From Bacteroidia bacterium (lineage in GTDB: Bacteria; Bacteroidota; Bacteroidia; Bacteroidales; Azobacteroidaceae): DNA of 19,418 nt. The position numbers were made by a program, and so were the translations under genes. Of this stretch, positions 1-7,354 are shown one piece after another (position 1 is the stretch's first letter; each line of letters opens with the position of its first letter). The stretch is taken from positions 1 to 19,418 of the forward strand of contig BNTV01000095.1 in assembly GCA_025996865.1 (NCBI GenBank), written 5' to 3'. Under the pieces are notes generated by a model, which searched no databases, was not told where the DNA came from, and saw nothing but the letters and a program-made list of their open reading frames with translations.

Positions 1-100
1 ATGGCGCCGGGGTTCCACCTCTTCCCTTCCCGAACAGAGAAGTTAAACCCGGCCACGCCAATGGTACTGCACAGCGTGTGGGAGAGTAGGTCGCTGCCGT
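1..100 (+). rRNA. rrf: 5S ribosomal RNA, 3' portion (5' end outside window)
   Basis: The stretch contains the conserved 5S core, including the CCGAACAGAGAAGTTAA-type loop near position 30-46, the ATGGTACTGC segment at 61-70 and the GGGAGAGTAGGTCG 3' segment at 80-93. It matches the Bacteroidota 5S pattern. Roughly the first 10-15 nt of the mature RNA are missing because the window starts inside the gene. It is followed directly by a T run and a terminator hairpin, so it is the last gene of an rRNA operon. Confidence 0.93.
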
Positions 101-107
101 TTTTTTG

Positions 108-150
108 AACAGGTTCAGTCAACTTTGGTTGAGTGGGCCTGTTTTTGTTT
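108..150 (+). terminator. Intrinsic terminator of the rRNA operon
   Basis: A 16-bp hairpin pairs 108-123 (AACAGG...TCAAC) with 128-143 (GTTGAG...CCTGTT) around a 4-nt loop. The stem holds two G-U pairs and one G-G mismatch. A T-rich tail (TTTTTGTTTT) follows. It lies directly behind the 5S rRNA. Confidence 0.85.
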
Positions 151-225
151 TAAAGTTTTTCTATATGGCAATTATTTTCTAAAATAAAATCAAGGTAATA
201 ATATATTATTTTCATTTTTTCATTG

Positions 226-233
226 TATCTTTG
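226..233 (+). promoter_or_regulatory. Possible -7 box for the GH88 gene
   Basis: TATCTTTG matches the Bacteroidota -7 consensus TAnnTTTG and lies 57 nt before the GH88 start. No TTTG is seen at the expected -33 position (about 203-206), so this is a half-supported promoter. The rest of the 150-290 spacer is AT-rich and shows nothing else. Confidence 0.45.
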
Positions 234-290
234 TGGTTACTAGGTTACACAAATAACATGATTTCAAACATATAAATCTGAATAATTTCA

Positions 291-1490
291 ATGAAAAATC
301 AAAAAAACAATAATGTAGCTTTTATTTTTTTATTCGCTCTGCTTTTATGTTCTTGCGGAGCTAAAAAAGAAAATATGCAAACGCTGGTCAATCGCCAACT
401 TGATCGATCGGCAGATCAATCCTTATTGATGGCGCAATCATTGATTGATCAACCCAAGAGTCTCCCGAAGACAACGGATGCCGAAGGGAAATTAAAAACA
501 ACTTCCTCCGGCGATTGGGTCAGCGGATTTTTACCGGGAGTATTGTGGTATCTGTATGAATATAAACATGATACGCAATTATTGAATGATGCGAAAAACT
601 ATACTTCCCGCATCGAACAGGAAAAAAATAACAGGCGCACCCATGATTTGGGTTTTATGCTCTATTGCAGTTTCGGCAACGGCTACCGCTTAACAGGTGA
701 CACTGTCTATCGCAATATTCTGCTCACGGGCGCCGAATCGCTCGCCAGTCGTTATAATCCCCGCATTGGATTGATTCGTTCTTGGGATTGGAATAACCGG
801 GACAGATGGCAATATCCGGTGATTATCGACAACATGATGAATCTCGAACTGTTGTTTTGGGCTTCAAAAACTTCCGGTAATCCCAAATATAGAGAAATCG
901 CTATCTCACATGCCGACAAGACAATAGCGAATCATTTTCGTCCCGATTACAGTTCCTATCACGTCGTTTCGTATGACACGCTGACCGGTCTGCCGGAAAT
1001 GAAAGTCACTCATCAGGGCTATGCCGACGAATCGGCATGGGCGCGTGGTCAAGCCTGGGCGCTCTACGGTTTCACGATGGTGTATCGAGAAACCAAAGAT
1101 CCGAAATATCTCAAACAAGCCGAACGGATTGCAAATTTTATACTGCATCATCCCAATCTGCCGGCCGATAAAATTCCGTATTGGGATTTTAATGCGCCCG
1201 ATATTCCTAACGCTAAACGCGATGCTTCGGCCGGGGCCATTATTGCTTCCGCCTTGATCGAACTCAGCGGTTATGTGGATAAATCTTTGGCAAAAACTTA
1301 CCTTGATGTGTCTGAAATACAGCTGCGTAGTTTGTCTTCGCCGGAGTATTTTGCGGAAAAGGGAACCAATGGAAATTTCATTTTGAAACATTCGGTAGGG
1401 CATTTGCCGGGGAACTCGGAAGTTGATGTACCCTTGACTTACGCCGATTATTATTACATTGAATCTTTGCTCCGCTACAAAAATTTGTAA
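291..1490 (+). CDS. Glycoside hydrolase family 88 unsaturated glucuronyl hydrolase, lipoprotein
   Basis: Family 88 enzymes hydrolyse unsaturated glucuronyl or galacturonyl residues from the ends of oligosaccharides left by polysaccharide lyases, using vinyl-ether hydration. The N-terminus is a lipoprotein signal: a hydrophobic stretch at residues 9-19, then a lipobox with the likely lipidated Cys at 22 (LCSC). This suggests a membrane-anchored periplasmic or surface protein. The rest has the (alpha/alpha)6-barrel pattern with GDWVSGFLPG (74-83), THDLGF (117-122) and IIDNMMNLELL (178-188). D119 and D180 correspond to the two conserved family Asp residues, D180 being the likely general acid/base. 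The length of 399 aa is normal. It stands alone between the rRNA terminator and the ZapA operon, with no lyase or SusC/D partner in view, so its polysaccharide cannot be named. Confidence 0.9.
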   Translation: MKNQKNNNVAFIFLFALLLCSCGAKKENMQTLVNRQLDRSADQSLLMAQSLIDQPKSLPKTTDAEGKLKTTSSGDWVSGFLPGVLWYLYEYKHDTQLLNDAKNYTSRIEQEKNNRRTHDLGFMLYCSFGNGYRLTGDTVYRNILLTGAESLASRYNPRIGLIRSWDWNNRDRWQYPVIIDNMMNLELLFWASKTSGNPKYREIAISHADKTIANHFRPDYSSYHVVSYDTLTGLPEMKVTHQGYADESAWARGQAWALYGFTMVYRETKDPKYLKQAERIANFILHHPNLPADKIPYWDFNAPDIPNAKRDASAGAIIASALIELSGYVDKSLAKTYLDVSEIQLRSLSSPEYFAEKGTNGNFILKHSVGHLPGNSEVDVPLTYADYYYIESLLRYKNL

Positions 1491-1508
1491 AGAAAATTAT
1501 CATTTTTC

Positions 1509-1539
1509 TTTGAAACATCAAGACTATTATATACTTTTG
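1509..1539 (+). promoter_or_regulatory. Bacteroidota-type promoter for the zapB-like/zapA/rny operon
   Basis: TTTG at 1509-1512 (-33 element) and TACTTTTG at 1532-1539 (-7 element, TAnnTTTG) are separated by 19 bp. Both boxes match the consensus. The predicted start of transcription near 1546 lies about 12 nt before the first start codon at 1558. Confidence 0.75.
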
Positions 1540-1557
1540 TAGGAAATTTAAAATCAG

Positions 1558-1851
1558 ATGACCGACGACCAAGCAAAAATGGTAGCTAATTTTGAAGCCA
1601 GGGTTCGCCAACTGATGTTTCTTTGTGACAGTCTGAAACAAGAAAATGCGGACCTAAAATCACTGTTAGTCGGTCAGAAAGCTTTAAATGAGTCATTGAC
1701 GGAAGAAAATGAACAATTGAAAAATAAATATGACAACTTGAAAATGGCAAAAATTATTTCGGTGAGACAAAATGATTTTAGCGTAGCCAAAAAAAGATTG
1801 TCGAATTTAGTTCGAGAGGTTGATAAATGCATTGCTTTATTAAACGAATAA
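1558..1851 (+). CDS. Small coiled-coil protein, ZapB-like
   Basis: This 97-aa protein is predicted to form a long coiled coil over about residues 5-65 (repeated leucine/asparagine heptads such as LKQENADLKSLL and LTEENEQLKNKY). A short C-terminal helix (KRLSNLVREVDKCIALL) follows. It has no signal peptide or membrane segment. It sits 7 nt upstream of zapA behind a good promoter. A short coiled-coil protein next to ZapA is reminiscent of ZapB, the ZapA partner in Z-ring assembly, so a role in division is a reasonable inference. Coiled coils give little family evidence and ZapB homology cannot be shown by eye. Confidence 0.75.
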   Translation: MTDDQAKMVANFEARVRQLMFLCDSLKQENADLKSLLVGQKALNESLTEENEQLKNKYDNLKMAKIISVRQNDFSVAKKRLSNLVREVDKCIALLNE

Positions 1852-1858
1852 ATTTCAA

Positions 1859-2155
1859 ATGCCAACTGATTTTTTCAAAATACAATTGTACGTTGCAGAA
1901 AAACACTATCCATTGACCTGTAAGAGGATAGAGGAAGGCATATACCGTAAAGCGGCAACAAATATTAATGAAAAAATAATCAGATACAGTTCTGCATTTC
2001 CGGCTGCCAAACTCGGATTGAAGGATTTACTGGCAATGGCGGCTATTGATATTTCGGCTGAAAATCTTAGAATCAAGCAAATACAAGACATCTCTCCCGT
2101 TTTTGACAAAATTGAAGCTTTGGATAAAGAATTAGAAGAATATCTTAAAGCATAA
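1859..2155 (+). CDS. zapA: Cell division protein ZapA
   Basis: ZapA binds FtsZ in the cytoplasm and bundles its filaments, stabilising the Z-ring. The 98-aa length and layout fit. A small N-terminal domain (KIQLYVAEKHYPLTCKRIEE, about residues 7-26) contains the hydrophobic-Y-L and EEG-Y-RKAA-IN pattern of the family. The C-terminal half, about residues 60-97, is a helix with coiled-coil character used for dimer and tetramer formation. It is followed 15 nt later by rny in what looks like one transcript from the promoter at 1509-1539. Confidence 0.85.
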   Translation: MPTDFFKIQLYVAEKHYPLTCKRIEEGIYRKAATNINEKIIRYSSAFPAAKLGLKDLLAMAAIDISAENLRIKQIQDISPVFDKIEALDKELEEYLKA

Positions 2156-2170
2156 TAAATTTAAATTGAT

Positions 2171-3706
2171 ATGGTAGAAACAATAATTACAGGCATTATA
2201 TGTCTGGTCTTGGGAGGCGCTGTTGCGTGGCTATTATCGAATAAATTACTTCATTCTAAATGCAAACAGATTATTGACGATGCTCAAAAAACGGCTGAAA
2301 CAATAAAAAAAGATAAATTGCTGGAAGTCAAAGAAAAATTTATCACCATGAAGGCCGAATTGGAGAAACAAGTCAATGCCCGAAACTCCAAAATACAATC
2401 GCAAGAAGCCAAGTTAAAACAACGCGAACTGGCTATAAATCAACGACAAGATGATCTTCACAAGAAAAAAACGGAAGTTGATACGATTCGCGAAAACATG
2501 GAAAGTCAATTAGACATCATCGAAAAGAAAAAGCAAGAATTGGATAAGGTTCATAAGATGGAAATCGAACGTTTGGAAGCCCTTTCCGGTTTGTCGGCCG
2601 AAGAAGCTAAAGAACGTTTGGCGCAATCACTGAAAGAAGAAGCCCAAACCTCTGCTTCAGCCTTTATCAACGAGGTGATGGAAGAAGCCAAAATGACCGC
2701 TAATAAAGAAGCGAAGCGAATCATCATTCAAACCATCCAACGAATCGCGACGGAAACCGCCATTGAAAATGCAATTACCGTTTTCCACATTGATTCCGAC
2801 GAAATCAAAGGACGGATTATCGGACGGGAAGGACGCAATATCCGCGCTTTGGAAGCAGCTACCGGCATCGAAATCATTGTTGACGATACGCCCGAAGCCA
2901 TTGTGCTCTCGGGATTTGATCCGGTAAGGCGTGAAATCGCCCGTTTGGCTTTACACCAGCTGGTTCAGGATGGTCGCATCCATCCGGCCCGTATTGAAGA
3001 AGTCGTGAATAAAGTTCGCAAACAAATAGAAGACGAAATCATCGAAACCGGTAAACGGACGACTATCGATATGGGTATCCACGGTTTACATCCGGAATTG
3101 ATTCGTATGATCGGACGCATGAAATACCGTTCTTCTTACGGACAAAATCTTTTACAACATTCCCGCGAAACAGCCAATCTCTGTGCAGTGATGGCAGCCG
3201 AATTAGGTCTCAATCCGAAAAAAGCCAAAAGAGCCGGATTGTTGCACGACATCGGAAAAGTGCCTGATGATGAACCGGAATTGCCACACGCTATTCTCGG
3301 TATGAAATTAGCCGAAAAATACAAAGAAAAACCGGATATCGTAAATGCCATCGGTGCTCACCACGACGAAACGGAAATGACGAGTTTGTTAGCTCCTATC
3401 GTTCAAGTATGCGACGCTATTTCGGGCGCAAGACCGGGTGCAAGACGCGAAATCGTCGAAGCCTATATTAAACGTTTGAACGATTTGGAACAGTTGGCTT
3501 TATCTTATCCCGGCGTACTGAAAACGTATGCCGTACAAGCCGGTCGAGAATTGCGTGTAATCGTTGGAGCAGACCGTATCACCGATATCGAAACGGAAAA
3601 TCTCTCGAACGAAATCGCCAAGAAAATTCAGGACGAAATGACTTATCCGGGACAGGTGAAAATTACGGTAATCCGCGAAACAAGAGCGGTTGCCTTTGCA
3701 AAATAA
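2171..3706 (+). CDS. rny: Ribonuclease Y
   Basis: RNase Y is a membrane-anchored endoribonuclease that starts mRNA decay. Domains appear in the standard order: one N-terminal membrane helix (about 4-22), a long charged coiled coil (about 30-160), a KH RNA-binding domain with the [15 protein letters not shown] motif (214-228), and an HD hydrolase domain. The metal-binding candidates are H330, the H359-D360 pair in LLHDIGK, H397/H398 in AHHDE and D415 in [11 protein letters not shown]. The length of 511 aa is typical. It is third in the operon with zapA. Its TAA stop overlaps the hisH ATG by one base (TAATG), so hisH translation may be coupled to it. Confidence 0.96.
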   Translation: MVETIITGIICLVLGGAVAWLLSNKLLHSKCKQIIDDAQKTAETIKKDKLLEVKEKFITMKAELEKQVNARNSKIQSQEAKLKQRELAINQRQDDLHKKKTEVDTIRENMESQLDIIEKKKQELDKVHKMEIERLEALSGLSAEEAKERLAQSLKEEAQTSASAFINEVMEEAKMTANKEAKRIIIQTIQRIATETAIENAITVFHIDSDEIKGRIIGREGRNIRALEAATGIEIIVDDTPEAIVLSGFDPVRREIARLALHQLVQDGRIHPARIEEVVNKVRKQIEDEIIETGKRTTIDMGIHGLHPELIRMIGRMKYRSSYGQNLLQHSRETANLCAVMAAELGLNPKKAKRAGLLHDIGKVPDDEPELPHAILGMKLAEKYKEKPDIVNAIGAHHDETEMTSLLAPIVQVCDAISGARPGARREIVEAYIKRLNDLEQLALSYPGVLKTYAVQAGRELRVIVGADRITDIETENLSNEIAKKIQDEMTYPGQVKITVIRETRAVAFAK

Positions 3707-4296
3707 TGGTCGTTGCAATTATCAAATACAATGCCGGTAATATTTATTCGGTCGATTACGGACTGAAACGGTTGGGAATTGAACCGGTCATCACCGCCGA
3801 CAAGGAAATTTTGCAGAAAGCCGACAAGATTATTTTTCCCGGACAGGGAGAAGCCGGTACGACGATGCAGTATTTGAAAGAACATCGATTAGATGAGGTG
3901 ATTAAAGGTTTGAAACAACCGGTGTTGGGAATTTGTATCGGAATGCAGTTGTTATGTCGGTTTTCGGAAGAAGGAAATACCGGTTGTTTGGGTGTTTTCG
4001 ACGTTCCTGTTCTCAAGTTTCGACCTGAGAAACAAGAAGATAAAGTTCCACATATAGGTTGGAATGATTTATCGAATTTGCGAAGCGATTTATACAAAGG
4101 ACTTTCCAAAGGAGATTTTGTGTATTTCGTACACAGCTATTATGTTCCGGAGAGCGAATTTACCATTGCTACAACGGATTATATTCAAAAATTCAGCGCT
4201 TCGATACAGAAGGATAATTTTTATGCAACTCAGTTTCATCCTGAAAAAAGCGGCGCTGTAGGCGAAAAAATATTGCGCAATTTTATACAATTTTAA
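3706..4296 (+). CDS. hisH: Imidazole glycerol phosphate synthase, glutaminase subunit HisH
   Basis: HisH releases ammonia from glutamine and passes it to HisF, which makes imidazole glycerol phosphate and AICAR in histidine synthesis. It is a class I glutamine amidotransferase of normal length (196 aa). The nucleophile C77 lies in LGICIGMQLL (74-83), and the catalytic H178 and E180 lie in ATQFHPEKSG (174-183). The oxyanion-strand motif FPGQGEA is at 44-50. The start codon shares one base with the rny stop. The synthase partner HisF is encoded at 6405-7160, so the two subunit genes are separated by four others. Confidence 0.95.
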   Translation: MVVAIIKYNAGNIYSVDYGLKRLGIEPVITADKEILQKADKIIFPGQGEAGTTMQYLKEHRLDEVIKGLKQPVLGICIGMQLLCRFSEEGNTGCLGVFDVPVLKFRPEKQEDKVPHIGWNDLSNLRSDLYKGLSKGDFVYFVHSYYVPESEFTIATTDYIQKFSASIQKDNFYATQFHPEKSGAVGEKILRNFIQF

Positions 4297-4308
4297 TAAT
4301 TACGATTT

Positions 4309-4776
4309 ATGAACTACGAAGATTTAAAAACATTAGACGAACTCAGGAAAAACGGTTCGATTACCGAAGAAGAATATCAACGTGAAAAAGATAAGATATT
4401 CAATAACACAGGAAATCAATCTTATCGCTCTCCCTATTTGGGGATGTCTGAAAACTCATACGTCGCATTGATGCACATTTCTCAGTTGGGCGGATACATT
4501 TTACCGGGATTGGGATTTTTCGCACCTTTGATTTTATGGATGCTCAACAAAGATAACAATGCGAGAATCAATGCTTCCGGCAAAGAAATTATCAATTTTA
4601 TCATATCCATGGTGATATATGCGGTTGTCTCTGCCATACTGTGTATAATTCTTGTCGGATTCTTTTTGCTCGGACTTATTGCAGTCTTGCAAATTGCTTG
4701 TGCTATTATCGCTGCAATAAAAGCGAATAATGGTGACGACTATGTTTATCCGATGACAATCCGGTTCTTAAAATGA
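4309..4776 (+). CDS. SHOCT-like / DUF4870 membrane protein
   Basis: The 155-aa protein begins with a SHOCT-like short helical module ([21 protein letters not shown], residues about 3-23). A DUF4870-type membrane region follows, with three hydrophobic segments at about 52-79, 94-115 and 116-138. The DUF4870 pattern of a first helix ending in [10 protein letters not shown] and then [11 protein letters not shown] is visible. The function of this family is not established. It lies 12 nt after hisH and its TGA overlaps the hisA ATG (ATGA, 4 nt), so it is embedded in the his operon and probably cotranscribed. No link with histidine synthesis is evident. Confidence 0.8.
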   Translation: MNYEDLKTLDELRKNGSITEEEYQREKDKIFNNTGNQSYRSPYLGMSENSYVALMHISQLGGYILPGLGFFAPLILWMLNKDNNARINASGKEIINFIISMVIYAVVSAILCIILVGFFLLGLIAVLQIACAIIAAIKANNGDDYVYPMTIRFLK

Positions 4777-5504
4777 TAGAAATTATTCCGGCAATCGATA
4801 TTTTAGAAGGAAAAGCTGTCCGGCTTTCTCAAGGGGATTACGAACAGAAAAAAGTGTATAACGAGGATCCGCTTGAAGTAGCTAAAATGTTTGAAAATCA
4901 TGGCATTACCCGTCTTCATATCGTGGATTTGGATGGAGCGAAAGCCAACCGGATAATCAATTACAGAGTCTTGGAAAGGATTGCTTCCCGGACTTCGTTA
5001 ATCATAGATTTTGGCGGTGGATTGAAATCGGATTCCGATTTGGACATTGCTTTTGATAACGGGGCGGCGATGGTTACCGGCGGAAGCATCGCCGTAAAAA
5101 ACCCGGAAATCTTTCAACGGTGGATTGATAAATTCGGCGCGGAATACATTATTTTGGGCGCCGATTGCAAGGACAAAAAAATTGCCGTAACCGGATGGAC
5201 GGAAACAACAAACGAGGACGTAATTCCTTTTATTGAAAAATGGCGCCGGCAGGGTATCCTGAAAGTAATTTGTACGGACATCAGCCGCGACGGAATGTTG
5301 ACAGGCCCGAACATTGAACTGTACAAGGAAATCAAAGAAGCCGACCCGGAAGCCTGTTTGATTGCAAGCGGCGGAATCAGCGGTATCGAAGATATCGAAC
5401 GTTTGGAAGAAGCTCATATTTCCGGGGTTATTATCGGGAAAGCCATTTATGAAGGGAAAATCGGTTTGAAGGATTTAGTGAAATTTGTAGAAAATCCGGA
5501 TTGA
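4773..5504 (+). CDS. hisA: Phosphoribosyl isomerase HisA (ProFAR isomerase)
   Basis: HisA carries out the Amadori-type isomerisation of ProFAR to PRFAR, the step before HisH/HisF. It is a 243-aa (beta/alpha)8 barrel. It shows the N-terminal IIPAIDI strand with catalytic D9, the phosphate-binding GGG motif (81-83), D131 in GADCKD and T168 in CTDISRDG. The C-terminal phosphate loop is ASGGISG (198-204) with IIGKAIYEG following. TGGS (102-105) distinguishes it from HisF, which has VNS at that site. The start overlaps the preceding stop by 4 nt. Confidence 0.95.
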   Translation: MIEIIPAIDILEGKAVRLSQGDYEQKKVYNEDPLEVAKMFENHGITRLHIVDLDGAKANRIINYRVLERIASRTSLIIDFGGGLKSDSDLDIAFDNGAAMVTGGSIAVKNPEIFQRWIDKFGAEYIILGADCKDKKIAVTGWTETTNEDVIPFIEKWRRQGILKVICTDISRDGMLTGPNIELYKEIKEADPEACLIASGGISGIEDIERLEEAHISGVIIGKAIYEGKIGLKDLVKFVENPD

Positions 5505-5508
5505 AAAA

Positions 5509-5811
5509 ATGACAAGTGTAGAAAAACCTGTTTTTGATCGTCGCCTGTTTTGGGATGTCGATTTCGATAAGCTCGACTACGACAAACGCGCCAATTTCAT
5601 TATTGAGCGGGTATTTGATCGTGGCGATGTGGAGGATATTCGGCAGTGCAGGCGGTATTATGGCGATGAAAAAGTGACAGAAGTCCTCTTGAATGCAAAA
5701 TTTCTGATGGAACATAGAATTCCTTTGGCTGCAGCAGTAATTAATAAATCCATAGAAGATTTCAGATGTTACAAACTCAGACAGTTGAACCCCGGACTTT
5801 TTCCATACTGA
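5509..5811 (+). CDS. DUF6922-like protein, probable antitoxin of the nucleotidyltransferase pair
   Basis: This is a 100-aa soluble protein with the pattern LFWDVDFDKLDYDKRANFIIERVF (residues about 13-36), then EDIRQCRRYYG and a C-terminal FRCYKLRQLNPGLFPY. I recognise this as the short DUF6922-type protein of Bacteroidota, commonly found just upstream of an AbiEii-family nucleotidyltransferase. It starts 4 nt after hisA and overlaps the next gene by 46 nt, as in many toxin-antitoxin pairs. The antitoxin role is inferred from this pairing, not from any DNA-binding motif. Confidence 0.75.
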   Translation: MTSVEKPVFDRRLFWDVDFDKLDYDKRANFIIERVFDRGDVEDIRQCRRYYGDEKVTEVLLNAKFLMEHRIPLAAAVINKSIEDFRCYKLRQLNPGLFPY

Positions 5812-6392
5812 AAACCCTGATGGAAATTCCGGAACTCCAATCATTCAATTTGGTTGGCGGGACAGCGCTTTCTCTGAAATATGGTCATCGCACTTCTGTC
5901 GATTTGGATATGTTTTCCGTTCAACAATTTGAACAGAAACCGATTATTGATGCATTACAATATGAATTCGGAGATTCGTTTGTTTATGAAGGAAAATTTT
6001 CCAAATGGGGCATTTTTTGTTATATTGACGGTGTAAAAATTGATTTGGTATATTATCCGCACCCGATAATTTATCCGGTTGAGTTGTTGGAAAATATCCG
6101 CATGTATGATGATCGCGATTTGATTGCAATGAAAATTCAGGCCATTTTAGGCAGAGGTAAAAAGAAAGACTTTTGGGATTTATACGAATTATTACAGCAC
6201 TATAATCTGTCCGATATGATTAATTTTCACAAAGAAAAATATCCCAATCAGATGATGTTGATTTCTATTCCTCAGGCGCTTGTGTATTTTAACGATGCAG
6301 AAGACAGCGATGAACCGGTGAGTTTCAGAAATCAGACTTGGATAAGTGTAAAATCGGGCATTAGGGAAAAAATCAGGGAGTTTTTAATGTAA
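5766..6392 (+). CDS. AbiEii-type nucleotidyltransferase, probable toxin
   Basis: AbiEii-type proteins are minimal nucleotidyltransferases that act as toxins in type IV-like toxin-antitoxin and phage abortive infection systems, some of them modifying tRNA. The 208-aa protein shows the fold's motifs: LVGGTALSL (29-37), the DLD metal pair D46 and D48 in RTSVDLDMF, and a third acidic residue D93 in VKIDLVYYP. It also has the family motif KKKDFWDLYELL (132-143). All catalytic residues are present, so it looks active. I kept the start at 5766, giving a 46-nt overlap with the DUF6922 gene, because family N-termini usually carry the VEPRTFSILKTLM segment. The gene lies inside the his operon, 12 nt before hisF. 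Confidence 0.85.
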   Translation: MLQTQTVEPRTFSILKTLMEIPELQSFNLVGGTALSLKYGHRTSVDLDMFSVQQFEQKPIIDALQYEFGDSFVYEGKFSKWGIFCYIDGVKIDLVYYPHPIIYPVELLENIRMYDDRDLIAMKIQAILGRGKKKDFWDLYELLQHYNLSDMINFHKEKYPNQMMLISIPQALVYFNDAEDSDEPVSFRNQTWISVKSGIREKIREFLM

Positions 6393-6404
6393 AAAAGTTT
6401 ATCT

Positions 6405-7160
6405 ATGCTTGCAAAACGAATCATACCTTGTTTGGATGTTAAAGACGGAATGACCGTCAAAGGCATTAATTTCGTCAATTTCCGCGATGCCGGCGACCCT
6501 GTTGAACTCGGAAAACAATACAGCGAACAAGGTGCGGACGAGCTGGTTTTCCTCGACATTACAGCTTCACACGAAGGCAGAAAGACTTTTACCGAGATGG
6601 TCACAAAAGTTGCAGCAAATTTGAATATCCCGTTTACAGTGGGAGGAGGAATTAACGAACTTTCGGATGTTGAAAGACTTTTGAATGCCGGAGCGGATAA
6701 AATATCCGTAAATTCGGCAGCCATTCGCCGTCCGAATTTAATTAATGAAATAGCCGAAAACTTTGGCAACCAGGTTTGTGTGGTTGCCATAGATGCGGAT
6801 TACATCCATAATGAATGGATTTGTTATCTGAATGGCGGCCGCATCCCTACCGACAAAAAACTGTTCTCCTGGGCCAAAGAAGCCGAAAACCGCGGCGCCG
6901 GAGAAATCCTTTTCACCAGCATGAAACACGACGGAGTCAAAACCGGTTATGCCAATGAAGCCTTGCATACATTGTCTGTTTCATTAAGTATTCCTGTCAT
7001 TGCTTCCGGTGGAGCCGGCGCAAAAGAACATTTCCGTGATGCATTTATTGAAGGGAAAGCCGATGCGGCATTAGCAGCAAGCGTTTTTCACTTTGAGGAA
7101 ATAAAAATTTCCGAATTGAAAGCGTATTTGAAAGGAGAAGGAATCAGCGTTAGATATTAA
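6405..7160 (+). CDS. hisF: Imidazole glycerol phosphate synthase, cyclase subunit HisF
   Basis: HisF uses ammonia from HisH to convert PRFAR to imidazole glycerol phosphate and AICAR. The 251-aa (beta/alpha)8 barrel begins with the diagnostic [11 protein letters not shown], with catalytic D11. It carries DITAS (51-55), the phosphate loop VGGGI (79-83), SVNSAA (101-106) and catalytic D130 in VVAIDAD. The C-terminal half has a second phosphate loop, ASGGAG. It is the last recognisable his gene here. A 7-bp palindrome overlaps its stop codon, and hisI/hisIE is absent downstream. Confidence 0.96.
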   Translation: MLAKRIIPCLDVKDGMTVKGINFVNFRDAGDPVELGKQYSEQGADELVFLDITASHEGRKTFTEMVTKVAANLNIPFTVGGGINELSDVERLLNAGADKISVNSAAIRRPNLINEIAENFGNQVCVVAIDADYIHNEWICYLNGGRIPTDKKLFSWAKEAENRGAGEILFTSMKHDGVKTGYANEALHTLSVSLSIPVIASGGAGAKEHFRDAFIEGKADAALAASVFHFEEIKISELKAYLKGEGISVRY

Positions 7161-7166
7161 TCTAAC
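7149..7166 (+). repeat. Short perfect hairpin across the hisF stop codon
   Basis: GTTAGAT (7149-7155) pairs perfectly with ATCTAAC (7160-7166) around a 4-nt ATTA loop. No T tract follows, so it is a poor intrinsic terminator. It may be a weak RNA hairpin protecting the his mRNA end, or chance in AT-rich DNA. Confidence 0.4.
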
Positions 7167-7270
7167 ACCTAATATGAAATGCACCCGATGATTGTTATTA
7201 ACCTGACCGTCGTATGTTCTATAATAGGTAAAAAAATAAAAAAACAACATGCGAATAAAACAAAAATATA

Positions 7271-7278
7271 TATCTTTG
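7271..7278 (+). promoter_or_regulatory. Candidate -7 promoter box of the accessory cluster
   Basis: TATCTTTG fits the Bacteroidota TAnnTTTG consensus and lies 77 nt upstream of the AAA+/RyR gene. The expected -33 position (7248-7251) reads CATG, which matches TTTG at only two bases. It is the only such box in the 194-nt gap after hisF. Confidence 0.5.
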
Positions 7279-7282
7279 TGGA

Positions 7283-7310
7283 TGATATAGCATAAAATAT
7301 TACTATATCA
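7283..7310. promoter_or_regulatory. Palindrome at the predicted transcription start, possible operator
   Basis: TGATATAG (7283-7290) and CTATATCA (7303-7310) are perfect 8-bp inverted arms around a 12-nt spacer. They begin 5 nt after the -7 box, so the predicted transcription start falls within the left arm. This position suits a repressor site or a 5' mRNA hairpin. The DNA is AT-rich, so chance is not excluded. No regulator gene is seen in the cluster. Confidence 0.4.
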
Positions 7311-7354
7311 ATTGTTACGTTTATTATATGTACTTGTAAACAAAATAATGCGAT

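Noticed and set aside
906..1403. A long minus-strand ORF (165 codons) inside the GH88 gene
   Set aside because: It lies wholly within a well-supported gene, has no family motifs, and reads as an antisense shadow.
7161..7354. Attachment site or integrase scar at the left edge of the accessory cluster
   Set aside because: No tRNA gene, integrase or direct repeat matching the right side of the cluster was found by eye.
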